In this document: in pieces, positions 46,385 through 52,925 of the stretch | How positions within the stretch are numbered: the stretch's first letter is position 1 | Layout: each line of letters opens with the position of its first letter | From: CALVGQ01 sp031551965 | GTDB taxonomy: Bacteria > Bacillota_I > Bacilli_A > Erysipelotrichales > Erysipelotrichaceae | Length of the DNA: 64,000 bases | Reading direction: 5' to 3' | Assembly: GCA_031551965.1 (NCBI GenBank) | Contig: JAVBMW010000010.1 | Span: 1 to 64,000 of the forward strand | Notes under the pieces: generated by a model | Databases searched by the model: none | The model's input: only the letters and a program-made list of their open reading frames with translations | What the model was told of the DNA's origin: nothing | Made by a program: the position numbers and the translations under genes

Positions 46385-46846
46385 ATGAGCCAAGAAAAAA
46401 CTATTGCCCTCAATCGTAAGGCATCCCATGATTATTTTCTTGAAGATCGTTTTGAGGCAGGGCTTGTGCTCACAGGAACTGAGATCAAAGCAGTTAGGCA
46501 AGGAAAAGTAAATTTAAAAGATTCTTTTATTAGTTTTGTAGATAATGAAGCATTTATTAAAGAAATGCATATCTCTGCGTATGATCATGGAAATAGATTC
46601 AATCATGATGAGACGAGAATCAGAAAACTGTTGTTGCATAAAAGTGAAATTAGAAAAATGCATCAAAAAGTAAAACTAAAAGGATATACAGTTGTCCCTG
46701 TAAAAATGTATTTTGTGAAGGGGAGAGCGAAACTTGAAATAGCTTTAGCGAAAGGTAAAGCCCTTTATGATAAACGTGAGAGTGATAAACAAAAAGATGC
46801 ACAAAGAGAGATCGCAAAAGCAATAAAAGATAGTAATCGTTATTAA
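46385..46846 (+). CDS. smpB: SsrA-binding protein SmpB
   Basis: 153 residues. Typical blocks: NRKASHDYFLEDRFEAGLVL, TGTEIKAVRQGKVNLKDSF, and the C-terminal KALYDKRES with a basic tail (KDAQREIAKA). It binds tmRNA and delivers it to stalled ribosomes; the ssrA gene lies about 3.2 kb downstream on the other strand. GAAGGGA precedes the ATG. Confidence 0.95.
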   Translation: MSQEKTIALNRKASHDYFLEDRFEAGLVLTGTEIKAVRQGKVNLKDSFISFVDNEAFIKEMHISAYDHGNRFNHDETRIRKLLLHKSEIRKMHQKVKLKGYTVVPVKMYFVKGRAKLEIALAKGKALYDKRESDKQKDAQREIAKAIKDSNRY

Positions 46847-46877
46847 AAAGGCAAAACTTTAGTGTTCTGCCTTTTTT
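46845..46877 (+). terminator. Terminator after smpB
   Basis: AAAAAGGCA (46845-46853) pairs with TGCCTTTTT (46868-46876), with a T run. Confidence 0.8.
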
Positions 46878-46881
46878 GTGT

Positions 46882-47202
46882 TTAGTGGTTGATATAAGAC
46901 TTATTTAAAATATATTTTGTGGATTCACTTTGAACGTTTACTTCAACGATATATTTATTTTGATTTTCTAAAATCGAATATGACACTAACATAGTTAAAT
47001 CTGGTTTGATTGAATCTCGGATCATATTACTAATTTGTAAGGATACTTGATTGGGATTTTCAACACCCGTAATTTTTCCATTATCATCAACTCTGATATA
47101 AATTTATCCTCCTTCACAATTTGCGAATGCGACTATTTCTTTTTTTATATCGTCAACTAAAATTCGTTTTAATTCAATAGTTTTACTTTCTATAAAGTTC
47201 AT
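46882..47202 (-). pseudogene. AlbA_2 (Schlafen-type) DNA-binding gene remnant
   Basis: Read on the minus strand from ATG 47202, behind GAGGTGATATA, the frame gives 32 residues ending in VAFANCEGG, then a TAA at 47106-47104, and continues in the same frame as IYIRVDDNGKITGVENPNQ to a stop at 46882. Both parts match the N-terminal AlbA_2 domain of RecG-like/divergent-AAA proteins (FANCEGG-x-IYIGVDDNG). The stop falls where that family normally has a hydrophobic or basic residue before the strand. The rest of the gene (usually several hundred residues) is missing. I consider it a decayed fragment. Confidence 0.75.
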
Positions 47203-47213
47203 TATATCACCTC

Positions 47214-47255
47214 AATCATTCTAATCAATAAAGTTAATGTCTGATTAGAATGATT
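47214..47255. repeat. Perfect 14-bp inverted repeat
   Basis: AATCATTCTAATCA (47214-47227) and TGATTAGAATGATT (47242-47255) with a 14-base loop. A T-run follows on the plus side (AAGATTTTTTAA). It lies directly upstream of the AlbA_2 remnant and could be its operator, a terminator, or the end of a lost element. Confidence 0.65.
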
Positions 47256-47337
47256 AAGATTTTTTAATTTAATTCGCTTATTATACGGTATTTTGACATT
47301 GTGCTATTGGTATACTTCACTTATAAGGAGAAACCAG

Positions 47338-48405
47338 ATGAATTTATCATTAAGTGGATTTATAGCAAATATGATTTCAAATCCAGCACTATTTATTACT
47401 ACAATATTAGTGACAGGCGTAATTCTTGTGAATGGATGGACTGATGCTCCAAACGCGATAGCAACTTGTGTTTCTACAAGATCGATCTCAGCACGAAATG
47501 CTGTTATTATGGCTGGAATATTTAATTTTTTAGGTGTTTTTGTCATGACAATGATCAGTGGGCAAGTTGCTGAAACGATTTCAGGCATGGTTGATTTTTC
47601 AAGCGTTGTGACAACTTCCAACAATCCGTCGATGATAGCGTTATGTGCGGCAATGGTTGGAATCGTTACTTGGGCAACATCAGCATCTTATTTTGGTATA
47701 CCAACTAGTGAAAGTCATGCGCTTATTGCAGGACTTTCTGGTTCTGCAATCGCAATGGGAGGATTAAACGCAATTAATTTGAATGCATGGAAGATGGTTT
47801 TTTATGGACTAGTCTTGTCTACATTTATGGGATTTGGACTTGGATTTGTTACGGCAAAGGTGATCGAATTTCTTTTTCGTAATCAAAGTAGAAGTAAAAC
47901 TGAAGGTTTCTTTCAAGCAGGGCAGGTAGTTGCAGGAGCAATGATGGCTTTTATGCATGGTGCTCAAGATGGTCAAAAATTTATGGGGGTATTTATTTTA
48001 GGACTGTTTTTATCAAATGGTTATGGTGAAGTAACGATAATGCCAGATATTCCGCTTTGGTTGATTATGTATGTTTCAATTGTTATGGCATTTGGTACAT
48101 CAATTGGAGGATATCGTATCATTAAGGCAGTAGGAATGGATATGGTAAAACTAAAAAAATATCAAGGTTTTGCAGCAGATTTAGCTGCTTCAATTTGTTT
48201 GTTGATTGCTTCTTTATCAAATGGAATGCCAGTGAGCACTACCCATACAAAAACTACTTCTATGATGGGGGTAGCAGCTTCAAGAAGATTATCAAGTGTC
48301 AATTGGAGTGTAGTTAAAGAAATGATCCTTGCTTGGGTATTGACCTTTCCTGGATGTGCATTAGTTTCATATATTGTAACGATCGTTGCAATACAGTTAT
48401 TTTAG
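47338..48405 (+). CDS. pit: PiT-family inorganic phosphate transporter
   Basis: 355 residues with about ten membrane helices and the two family repeats: GWTDAPNAIATCVSTRS near the N terminus and SNGMPVSTTHTKTTSMMG near the C terminus. It imports phosphate with protons. ATG 47338 follows AAGGAGAAACCAG; the longer frame is not supported. It is followed after 8 bases by the DUF47 accessory gene. Confidence 0.9.
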   Translation: MNLSLSGFIANMISNPALFITTILVTGVILVNGWTDAPNAIATCVSTRSISARNAVIMAGIFNFLGVFVMTMISGQVAETISGMVDFSSVVTTSNNPSMIALCAAMVGIVTWATSASYFGIPTSESHALIAGLSGSAIAMGGLNAINLNAWKMVFYGLVLSTFMGFGLGFVTAKVIEFLFRNQSRSKTEGFFQAGQVVAGAMMAFMHGAQDGQKFMGVFILGLFLSNGYGEVTIMPDIPLWLIMYVSIVMAFGTSIGGYRIIKAVGMDMVKLKKYQGFAADLAASICLLIASLSNGMPVSTTHTKTTSMMGVAASRRLSSVNWSVVKEMILAWVLTFPGCALVSYIVTIVAIQLF

Positions 48406-48413
48406 GAGGAATT

Positions 48414-49028
48414 ATGGCAAAAAGAGAATTTGATTATTTTAAACATTTTGAACTGATTATTGAAAAAGGTGTCGAAGCCGCAAATGTATTAAAATACACT
48501 ACTTATCATATTAATGAAATTACTCAGAAAATGGATGAAATTCATGAAATCGAACATGATGCAGATGATCTGCAAAGAGAATTATCAGTTGCGATTTCAA
48601 AGGCATTCATCACTCCTATCGAAAGAGAAGACATTAAGTTAATTGGGCAATCTTTAGACAATTTAGTAGATTCAATTGATGATGTCGTTGTGCATTTTTA
48701 CTTAATGAATATTAATATAGTTTCTCCGTATGCGATTGAATTTTCAGAATTGATTTTAAAAACATCCAATGTTTTAAGAGATTTAATTCATGAGTTTTCG
48801 AATTATAAAAAATCAAAGAGATTGAGTTTTTTGATTAATGACGCTTTTGAACTTGAAAGAGAAGCAGATATTGTCTATCGAGAATCGATTCGTCATCTAT
48901 ATTCAAAGCGTGTTGATCCAATTGACGTGATTCGTTGGAGTCATTTGTACGAGCTATTGGAGGCAACTTGTGATAGTTGTGCAGAAATTGCGGCTAATGT
49001 TGAAATAATTATTTTAAAAAATACATAA
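48414..49028 (+). CDS. DUF47 (PhoU-like) phosphate-transport accessory protein
   Basis: 204 residues, all-helical. The repeated ExxxD pattern (HEIEHDADDLQREL and FELEREADIVYRES) fits the PhoU-like metal-binding bundle. DUF47 proteins accompany Pit transporters and are thought to regulate them. ATG 48414 follows AGGAGGAATT, just after the pit stop, so the two are one transcription unit. Confidence 0.88.
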   Translation: MAKREFDYFKHFELIIEKGVEAANVLKYTTYHINEITQKMDEIHEIEHDADDLQRELSVAISKAFITPIEREDIKLIGQSLDNLVDSIDDVVVHFYLMNINIVSPYAIEFSELILKTSNVLRDLIHEFSNYKKSKRLSFLINDAFELEREADIVYRESIRHLYSKRVDPIDVIRWSHLYELLEATCDSCAEIAANVEIIILKNT

Positions 49029-49176
49029 AAAATCAAACTATAAAATTGCCTTCTTATATCTAGGAAGGTAACAATTTCGAAAAGAAATTTTATTGATTAT
49101 GTAAGAATTTAATGAATTTTTGTCGGTTGACAGTGAAATTAAGGATAGATATAATTCGATTAGATATATCTATTGA

Positions 49177-49602
49177 TTAGAATCGATAAACAAAATTGTA
49201 ACTTGTTTTTGCGAAACCGTGTCTAAGATAAAACTCATGAGCTCGAGTTCTTGGAAAACTACTAACCAGTTCAACTAATTCGCATTCTTGATTTCTAGCA
49301 TGATTTATTGCATATTCAAGCAAAGCTTTTCCTATGCCATGACTGCGATATTCATCTAAAACGACCAGTTCCTCTATGTTGGCAATTTTTTTTACGTGAT
49401 GTAGTTTATATTCAATATCCATATTTAAAAAACCAACCGTTTTATCTTCATGAACGGCTTTGATCATAAGTGTTTCTAGTTTATTCAATTTGTAATTGTA
49501 TGCTTTTTTAAATTCTTCATAATCAAATGTTGTATTTTCTAAAACGCACATTAAATTATAAACGTCATTGATATCATATTGAGTGCAGTTTTCAATTTTC
49601 AT
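49177..49602 (-). CDS. GNAT-family N-acetyltransferase
   Basis: 141 residues. The acetyl-CoA loop is VLDEYRSHGIGKALLEYA (near 77-94), and the C-terminal HEFYLRHGFAKTSYNF is typical of the family. The start at 49602 follows GGAGGACAAT on the minus strand, inside the longer frame. It is preceded by the zinc-ribbon gene on the same strand, so the two are likely co-transcribed. Substrate unknown. Confidence 0.82.
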   Translation of the reverse strand: MKIENCTQYDINDVYNLMCVLENTTFDYEEFKKAYNYKLNKLETLMIKAVHEDKTVGFLNMDIEYKLHHVKKIANIEELVVLDEYRSHGIGKALLEYAINHARNQECELVELVSSFPRTRAHEFYLRHGFAKTSYNFVYRF

Positions 49603-49614
49603 ATTGTCCTCCAA

Positions 49615-50001
49615 TTATAATTTTTTGCCACAGTTTCGACAATATTTATCGTTTGTTGAAGTTGGTTTACCACATTCTGGGCAGTATGATGAAGAATGAC
49701 TAGTATCTGCTTTTATAGTAAAATCATCATAGCGTTTAAAACGATCATTTAGAGGATCACTTTCTTCCTTTTCGTCAACTATGTCATATAGTGAATATCG
49801 GTTTTTTGAAGTTGTATTTTTATAAGCAACGGTTCCCTGTATAATGATTATCACTAACATACATACTCCAAACAAAGGAAAGAAGAATGGGGCACCCATA
49901 GTTATAGCAGTTCCAATCCATCCCAAAATAAAAATAATTCCAATAATTGAACCCAAAACTGACATCATTGAACTTTGACGACCAGGTTTTATGCTTTTCA
50001 T
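49615..50001 (-). CDS. Membrane protein with C-terminal zinc ribbon
   Basis: 128 residues: two membrane helices (about 14-34 and 38-58), a charged linker, then a zinc ribbon with CPECGKP and YCRNCGKK at the C terminus. Such small zinc-ribbon membrane proteins are common in Bacillota and have no assigned role. The start at 50001 follows TTGGAGGAACTTAT on the minus strand. Confidence 0.75.
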   Translation of the reverse strand: MKSIKPGRQSSMMSVLGSIIGIIFILGWIGTAITMGAPFFFPLFGVCMLVIIIIQGTVAYKNTTSKNRYSLYDIVDEKEESDPLNDRFKRYDDFTIKADTSHSSSYCPECGKPTSTNDKYCRNCGKKL

Positions 50002-50060
50002 ATAAGTTCCTCCAATTCAAATTTATTATACTATAAAATTATGGATTTAAGTGATTTTAT

Positions 50061-50083
50061 AAAAAAAGCCCTTGATCAGGCTC
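50061..50083 (-). terminator. Terminator of ssrA
   Basis: On the minus strand, AGCC and GGCT (50079-50082 and 50067-50070) form the stem core, followed by seven T (50067-50061). It begins about 10 bases after the tmRNA 3' end. Confidence 0.65.
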
Positions 50084-50093
50084 AATTTATTTG

Positions 50094-50446
50094 TGGTGGA
50101 GATGAGGAGAGTCGAACTCCTGTCCAAGAATAGTCCCACATTCAAACGTCTACAGTTTAGTTTGTATTAGGTAAGACAGTAATCATCAACAAACAAGAAA
50201 CATTACTGAATTTGTCTATAAGATTTTCGAGTAAACAACTAGACTATTGTTTTTCCTTATCCTATATATCTTATGCCCATCTAATTGCTATAGGTAACAA
50301 TTAGTGAACAGCTGCGAAGCTCAGTATTGGCTTATTAAGCAGCGAAAGCTAATTTATTGTTTCCGGTTAAGGATTTTTTGGTGCTTAGGGCACCAGGCCA
50401 CTGCAGTCTGAATCAAACATAAACCTGTCGAAACCATGACATCCCC
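50094..50446 (-). ncRNA. ssrA: Transfer-messenger RNA
   Basis: On the minus strand the 5' end GGGGATGTCATGGTTTCGAC (from 50446) and the 3' end (AGGAGTTCGACTCTCCTC, then ATCTCCACCA to 50094) are diagnostic and form the tRNA-like domain with encoded CCA. The tag reading frame ends in Asn-Asn-Lys-Leu-Ala-Phe-Ala-Ala-stop near 50330-50355, preceded by a GGTGC/GCACC pseudoknot stem. It frees stalled ribosomes with SmpB. The start of the tag peptide is not certain; Gly before Asn-Asn is likely. Confidence 0.95.
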
Positions 50447-50573
50447 ATGTTTTGAAGCATCCATATTATATAATATGCACAAACTAGAGTCAAATAGTTC
50501 CAATATTTTCAAAAAAGTTTTAAAGTACAAGTTTATATATATAAAAATGGGAAAAATACAATAAGGTGATATC

Positions 50574-51077
50574 TTGAAAGAGTTAATCAAATTATTGATT
50601 TTGACAATATTGGCATACATGGTAGCTATTTTTATTTATCCTTTAATGCATGAATTAGGTCATGCTTTAGCATCTTTAATATTAAGAGTAAAAATATTAG
50701 ACATAAATATCAGTGTTTTGACACCAAGTGTTTTATGTGAAGAAAGTAGTGTATACAAGCAAGTTATTATAGGAATATCTGGTATTCTTTTTCCATTTTT
50801 AATATGTTTTTTTTCAAAGACTAAAAATCAAGTTTTAAATTATTTGTTTTTCGTCTTTAAAGAAATTGTACTTATATCTATTGCAATATCATTAATTATT
50901 ATAATTTTAAATAGAGTAAATATAGTTATAAATAATGATGACATAACTAATTTGATATTATTATGGCCTGAAGGATACATATTATATTTCTTCTTGTTAT
51001 TTGGAGCGGGTAGTTTATTAACCATTAAAATTATAATCGAAAAACCATGGAATCAAATAAAAACATTTTTTGACTAA
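50574..51077 (+). CDS. Small membrane protein with M50-like HELGH motif
   Basis: 167 residues with about four to five membrane helices. HELGH at residues 26-30 (PLMHELGHALASL), in the first membrane segment, fits intramembrane metallopeptidases of the M50/S2P type, but the second zinc-ligand motif (NxxPxxxLDG) is not seen, so activity is uncertain. The start is a TTG at 50574 behind AAGGTGATATC. It lies between ssrA and the invertible segment; no functional link is visible. Confidence 0.6.
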   Translation: MKELIKLLILTILAYMVAIFIYPLMHELGHALASLILRVKILDINISVLTPSVLCEESSVYKQVIIGISGILFPFLICFFSKTKNQVLNYLFFVFKEIVLISIAISLIIIILNRVNIVINNDDITNLILLWPEGYILYFFLLFGAGSLLTIKIIIEKPWNQIKTFFD

Positions 51078-51151
51078 AATTAAATAATTATGTCAATTAA
51101 TTGACAATGTTATTTTAAATAGGAAAATGAAGGAAGTAATATACGAAAGAA

Positions 51152-51183
51152 ACAAAAAAAACATTTCAAACGTTTAAAATGTT
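51152..51183 (-). terminator. Leftward intrinsic terminator outside the left inverted repeat
   Basis: A near-palindrome with arms AACATTT (51160-51166) and AAATGTT (51177-51183) around AAACGTTT. Read on the minus strand it is followed by a run of eight T (51160-51153). It would stop transcripts leaving the segment towards the left. Confidence 0.65.
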
Positions 51184-51209
51184 TCGTAGAATAGTATGTT
51201 TAACGAAAA
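51182..51209 (+). repeat. Left inverted repeat of the segment
   Basis: 28 bp beginning TTTCGTAGAATAGTATG and ending TTTAACGAAAA, identical in reverse complement to 52585-52612. Internally it is a dyad: TTTCGT and ACGAAA at the outer ends, with 8 of 11 positions symmetric around a 5-base centre (AGTAT). This is the layout of a tyrosine-recombinase core site. Confidence 0.92.
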
Positions 51210-51235
51210 TATAATAATAACCTTAATCTAACCAT

Positions 51236-51274
51236 ACATTAACAATTGACTAGTTATTTGTCAATTACTAATGT
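51236..51274. promoter_or_regulatory. Symmetric divergent promoter pair
   Basis: Rightward: TTGACT (51246-51251), 17 bases, TAATGT (51269-51274). Leftward: TTGACA (51264-51259), 17 bases, TAATGT (51241-51236). The whole element is an imperfect palindrome (ACATTA, AATTGAC, 9-base centre, GTCAATT, TAATGT). The rightward promoter could drive the recombinase; the leftward one leaves the segment. The -10 boxes are weak matches, and the palindrome may instead be a protein-binding site. Confidence 0.5.
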
Positions 51275-51310
51275 AGAAATAAAATGTTTTTTGTCAAAAA
51301 AAGCTAAATT

Positions 51311-51368
51311 TTGTCATTTTTTATTCCCTTATATAAACAGTTTAAAACAATAAGGGTCAAAATAAGGG
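51311..51368 (+). promoter_or_regulatory. Second candidate promoter with ATAAGGG elements
   Basis: TTGTCA (51311-51316) and TATAAA (51332-51337) have a short 15-base spacer. CCCTTAT (51326-51332) and two ATAAGGG copies (51350-51356, 51362-51368) surround it; they could be arm sites for the recombinase or sites of its repressor. Confidence 0.4.
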
Positions 51369-51395
51369 TACTTTAAAAAGCAAGGAGGTCAAATC

Positions 51396-52535
51396 GTGCC
51401 TAAACGCGGTGAAAATATTAGAAAAAGAAAAGACGGCAGATGGGAAGCAAGATATATAAAAGATTACACCTTAGAAGGAAAAGCAAATTATGTTTCGATT
51501 TATGGTAAAACATATTACGAAACAAAGAAAAAGCTTGTTGAAACTGCGGAGAAAATAAATAGAAATGAATATATTCAAGGTCATGAAGTTTATTTCAGAG
51601 AAGTTTTATATTTATGGCTTTCTAATAATAAAATTAAATTAAAACAACAAACTTATTCAAAATATTTGGAATTAATTGAGAATCATATAATTCCTTCAAT
51701 AGGTCATATTAAAATCACAAAAATTGATACGCTAACAATTAATCGTTTCATAGAAAATAAATCATATAATGGAAGATTAGATGGGAATGGAGGATTGTCT
51801 GTAAGTTCAATGAAGTCACTGATTTTTATTATCCAATCAACATTTGCATTTGCATCTAAAGAAGGATTACGAGTGCCGATTAAAGGTGATATCAATAGAC
51901 CAGTGCAAAAGAAAAGAGAATTGAAAATTTTAAATAGGCAAGAGCAATTCATTTTAGAAAAGTATATGAGTTATCACTTTGACACAACAAAACTTGGTAT
52001 TGTTTTGTCATTATATATAGGGCTAAGAATTGGTGAAATATGCGGTTTAAAATGGTCTGATATTAATTTCGAAGAAAAAACTATCCATATAAAAAGAACT
52101 GTTGAGAGAATAAGAAATATAAATAGAAAAAGTTGGGAACCCAAAACAAAATTAATCATAAGCGATCCAAAGACACTCTCATCAAATCGAATTATTCCAA
52201 TTCCTGAATATTTAATGATTCAACTAGATTATTTACGTGTTAATGCAATAAGTGATTATGTTGTTTCTGGAATAACAAATGAATATTTGGATCCACGTAC
52301 ATTGCAATATCGATTTCAAAAATGCCTAAAGGAATGTAAGCTAAGAGAAATTAATTTTCATGCCTTAAGACACACATTTGCAACAAGGTGTATTGAGGTT
52401 GGTGTTGACATAAAATCATTAAGTGAAATATTAGGACATGCTAGTGTAAATATTACATTAAATACTTATGTTCATTCATCAATTGAACAAAAAAGAAATC
52501 AGCTTGAATTGTTAAGTTCTGTTAGGGGTCAATAA
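51396..52535 (+). CDS. Tyrosine recombinase (phage integrase family)
   Basis: 379 residues with the layout of Tn916-type integrases: an N-terminal arm-binding region (1-55, RKRKDGRWEARYIKDY), a SAM-like core-binding domain (65-165) and the catalytic domain (180-370). Catalytic residues: Arg in YIGLRIGEICG, His and Arg in HALRHTFATR, His in LGHASVNITL and the nucleophile Tyr in NTYVH. GTG 51396 is the start, behind a strong AAGGAGG. It is flanked by the 28-bp inverted repeats and followed by a terminator. I infer that it inverts its own segment; it might alternatively be the remnant integrase of an island. Confidence 0.9.
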   Translation: MPKRGENIRKRKDGRWEARYIKDYTLEGKANYVSIYGKTYYETKKKLVETAEKINRNEYIQGHEVYFREVLYLWLSNNKIKLKQQTYSKYLELIENHIIPSIGHIKITKIDTLTINRFIENKSYNGRLDGNGGLSVSSMKSLIFIIQSTFAFASKEGLRVPIKGDINRPVQKKRELKILNRQEQFILEKYMSYHFDTTKLGIVLSLYIGLRIGEICGLKWSDINFEEKTIHIKRTVERIRNINRKSWEPKTKLIISDPKTLSSNRIIPIPEYLMIQLDYLRVNAISDYVVSGITNEYLDPRTLQYRFQKCLKECKLREINFHALRHTFATRCIEVGVDIKSLSEILGHASVNITLNTYVHSSIEQKRNQLELLSSVRGQ

Positions 52536-52545
52536 AATGGTCAAA

Positions 52546-52588
52546 AAAGTCATATCTCCCTTTAAATAAAGGATTTGTGGCTTTTTTT
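52546..52588 (+). terminator. Terminator at the right end of the invertible segment
   Basis: An outer 11-bp stem, AAAAAGTCATA with TGTGGCTTTTT (two G:U pairs), encloses an inner stem CCTTT/AAAGG; the T run (52582-52588) enters the right inverted repeat. In the orientation read here it stops transcription from the recombinase before xre-essC. Confidence 0.75.
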
Positions 52589-52612
52589 CGTTAAACATAC
52601 TATTCTACGAAA
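52585..52612 (-). repeat. Right inverted repeat of the segment
   Basis: Exact reverse complement of 51182-51209. It ends 28 bases before the XRE start codon. Within it, TACTAT (52598-52603) could serve as a -10 box with TTGTGG 17 bases upstream as a weak -35, so some expression in the present orientation is possible. Confidence 0.92.
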
Positions 52613-52640
52613 ATTCATAACAACTGTTGAGAGGTAGCAT

Positions 52641-52907
52641 GTGAATGATTTAAAAATTACTAAACAACAAGAGGAAATGATATCTATTTTTGTTAAGGCT
52701 TTACCTGATTTAAGAAAAGAAATAGGAGTTTCTCAAACTGTTCTTGGTGAAAAAATAGGGAAAAGCCGACAAACTATTTCTCTTATTGAAAGAGGAGAGG
52801 CACCACTGACTTGGGATACCTTTCTATCTATTATTCTTTTTTTTAAGGTAAATTATTCAAAAAAAGAAAAAGAATTTAATGCATTAGAGCAGTTTTTACG
52901 AATTTAG
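52641..52907 (+). CDS. XRE-family HTH regulator
   Basis: 88 residues; the helix-turn-helix is VSQTVLGEKIGKSRQTISLI (about 33-52). GTG 52641 is the start, with GAGAGGT upstream. It is the first gene of the type VII secretion operon and lies 18 bases before essC, so it is an obvious candidate for its regulator. With only 28 bases to the right inverted repeat, it has no room for a complete promoter of its own outside the segment. Confidence 0.82.
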   Translation: MNDLKITKQQEEMISIFVKALPDLRKEIGVSQTVLGEKIGKSRQTISLIERGEAPLTWDTFLSIILFFKVNYSKKEKEFNALEQFLRI

Positions 52908-52925
52908 ATGAAAGGATTTTAGTTT

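Larger units (their letters stand above)
51078..51395 (+). other. Intergenic region upstream of the recombinase
   Basis: 318 bases without a gene. It contains the leftward terminator (51152-51183), the left inverted repeat (51182-51209), a near-symmetric double promoter (51236-51274) and three ATAAGGG elements (51326-51368) around a second candidate promoter. These are listed separately. All but the terminator and the first 100 bases lie inside the predicted invertible segment. Confidence 0.75.
51182..52612 (+). other. Predicted invertible DNA segment carrying its own recombinase
   Basis: 1,431 bp bounded by a perfect 28-bp inverted repeat. It contains a tyrosine recombinase gene, divergent candidate promoters near the left end and an intrinsic terminator at the right end. 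Because the two repeats point against each other, recombination would invert, not excise, the segment. The right repeat ends 28 bases before the xre-essC operon. This is inference from architecture; no inversion has been observed here. Confidence 0.65.

Noticed and set aside
49045..49082. Hairpin AAATTG/CAATTT with CCTTC/GAAGG between the DUF47 and GNAT genes
   Set aside because: The stem is interrupted by a 3-base bulge and no T run follows; it may be structural, but I cannot call it a terminator with confidence.
50354..50620. 88-residue minus-strand open frame upstream of the HELGH gene
   Set aside because: It overlaps the 5' half of tmRNA and shows no family features.
50094..52535. Integration of an island into ssrA by the recombinase
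   Set aside because: The tmRNA 3' end, the usual attachment site, faces away from the recombinase gene, and no direct repeat of it was seen. The flanking repeats are inverted.
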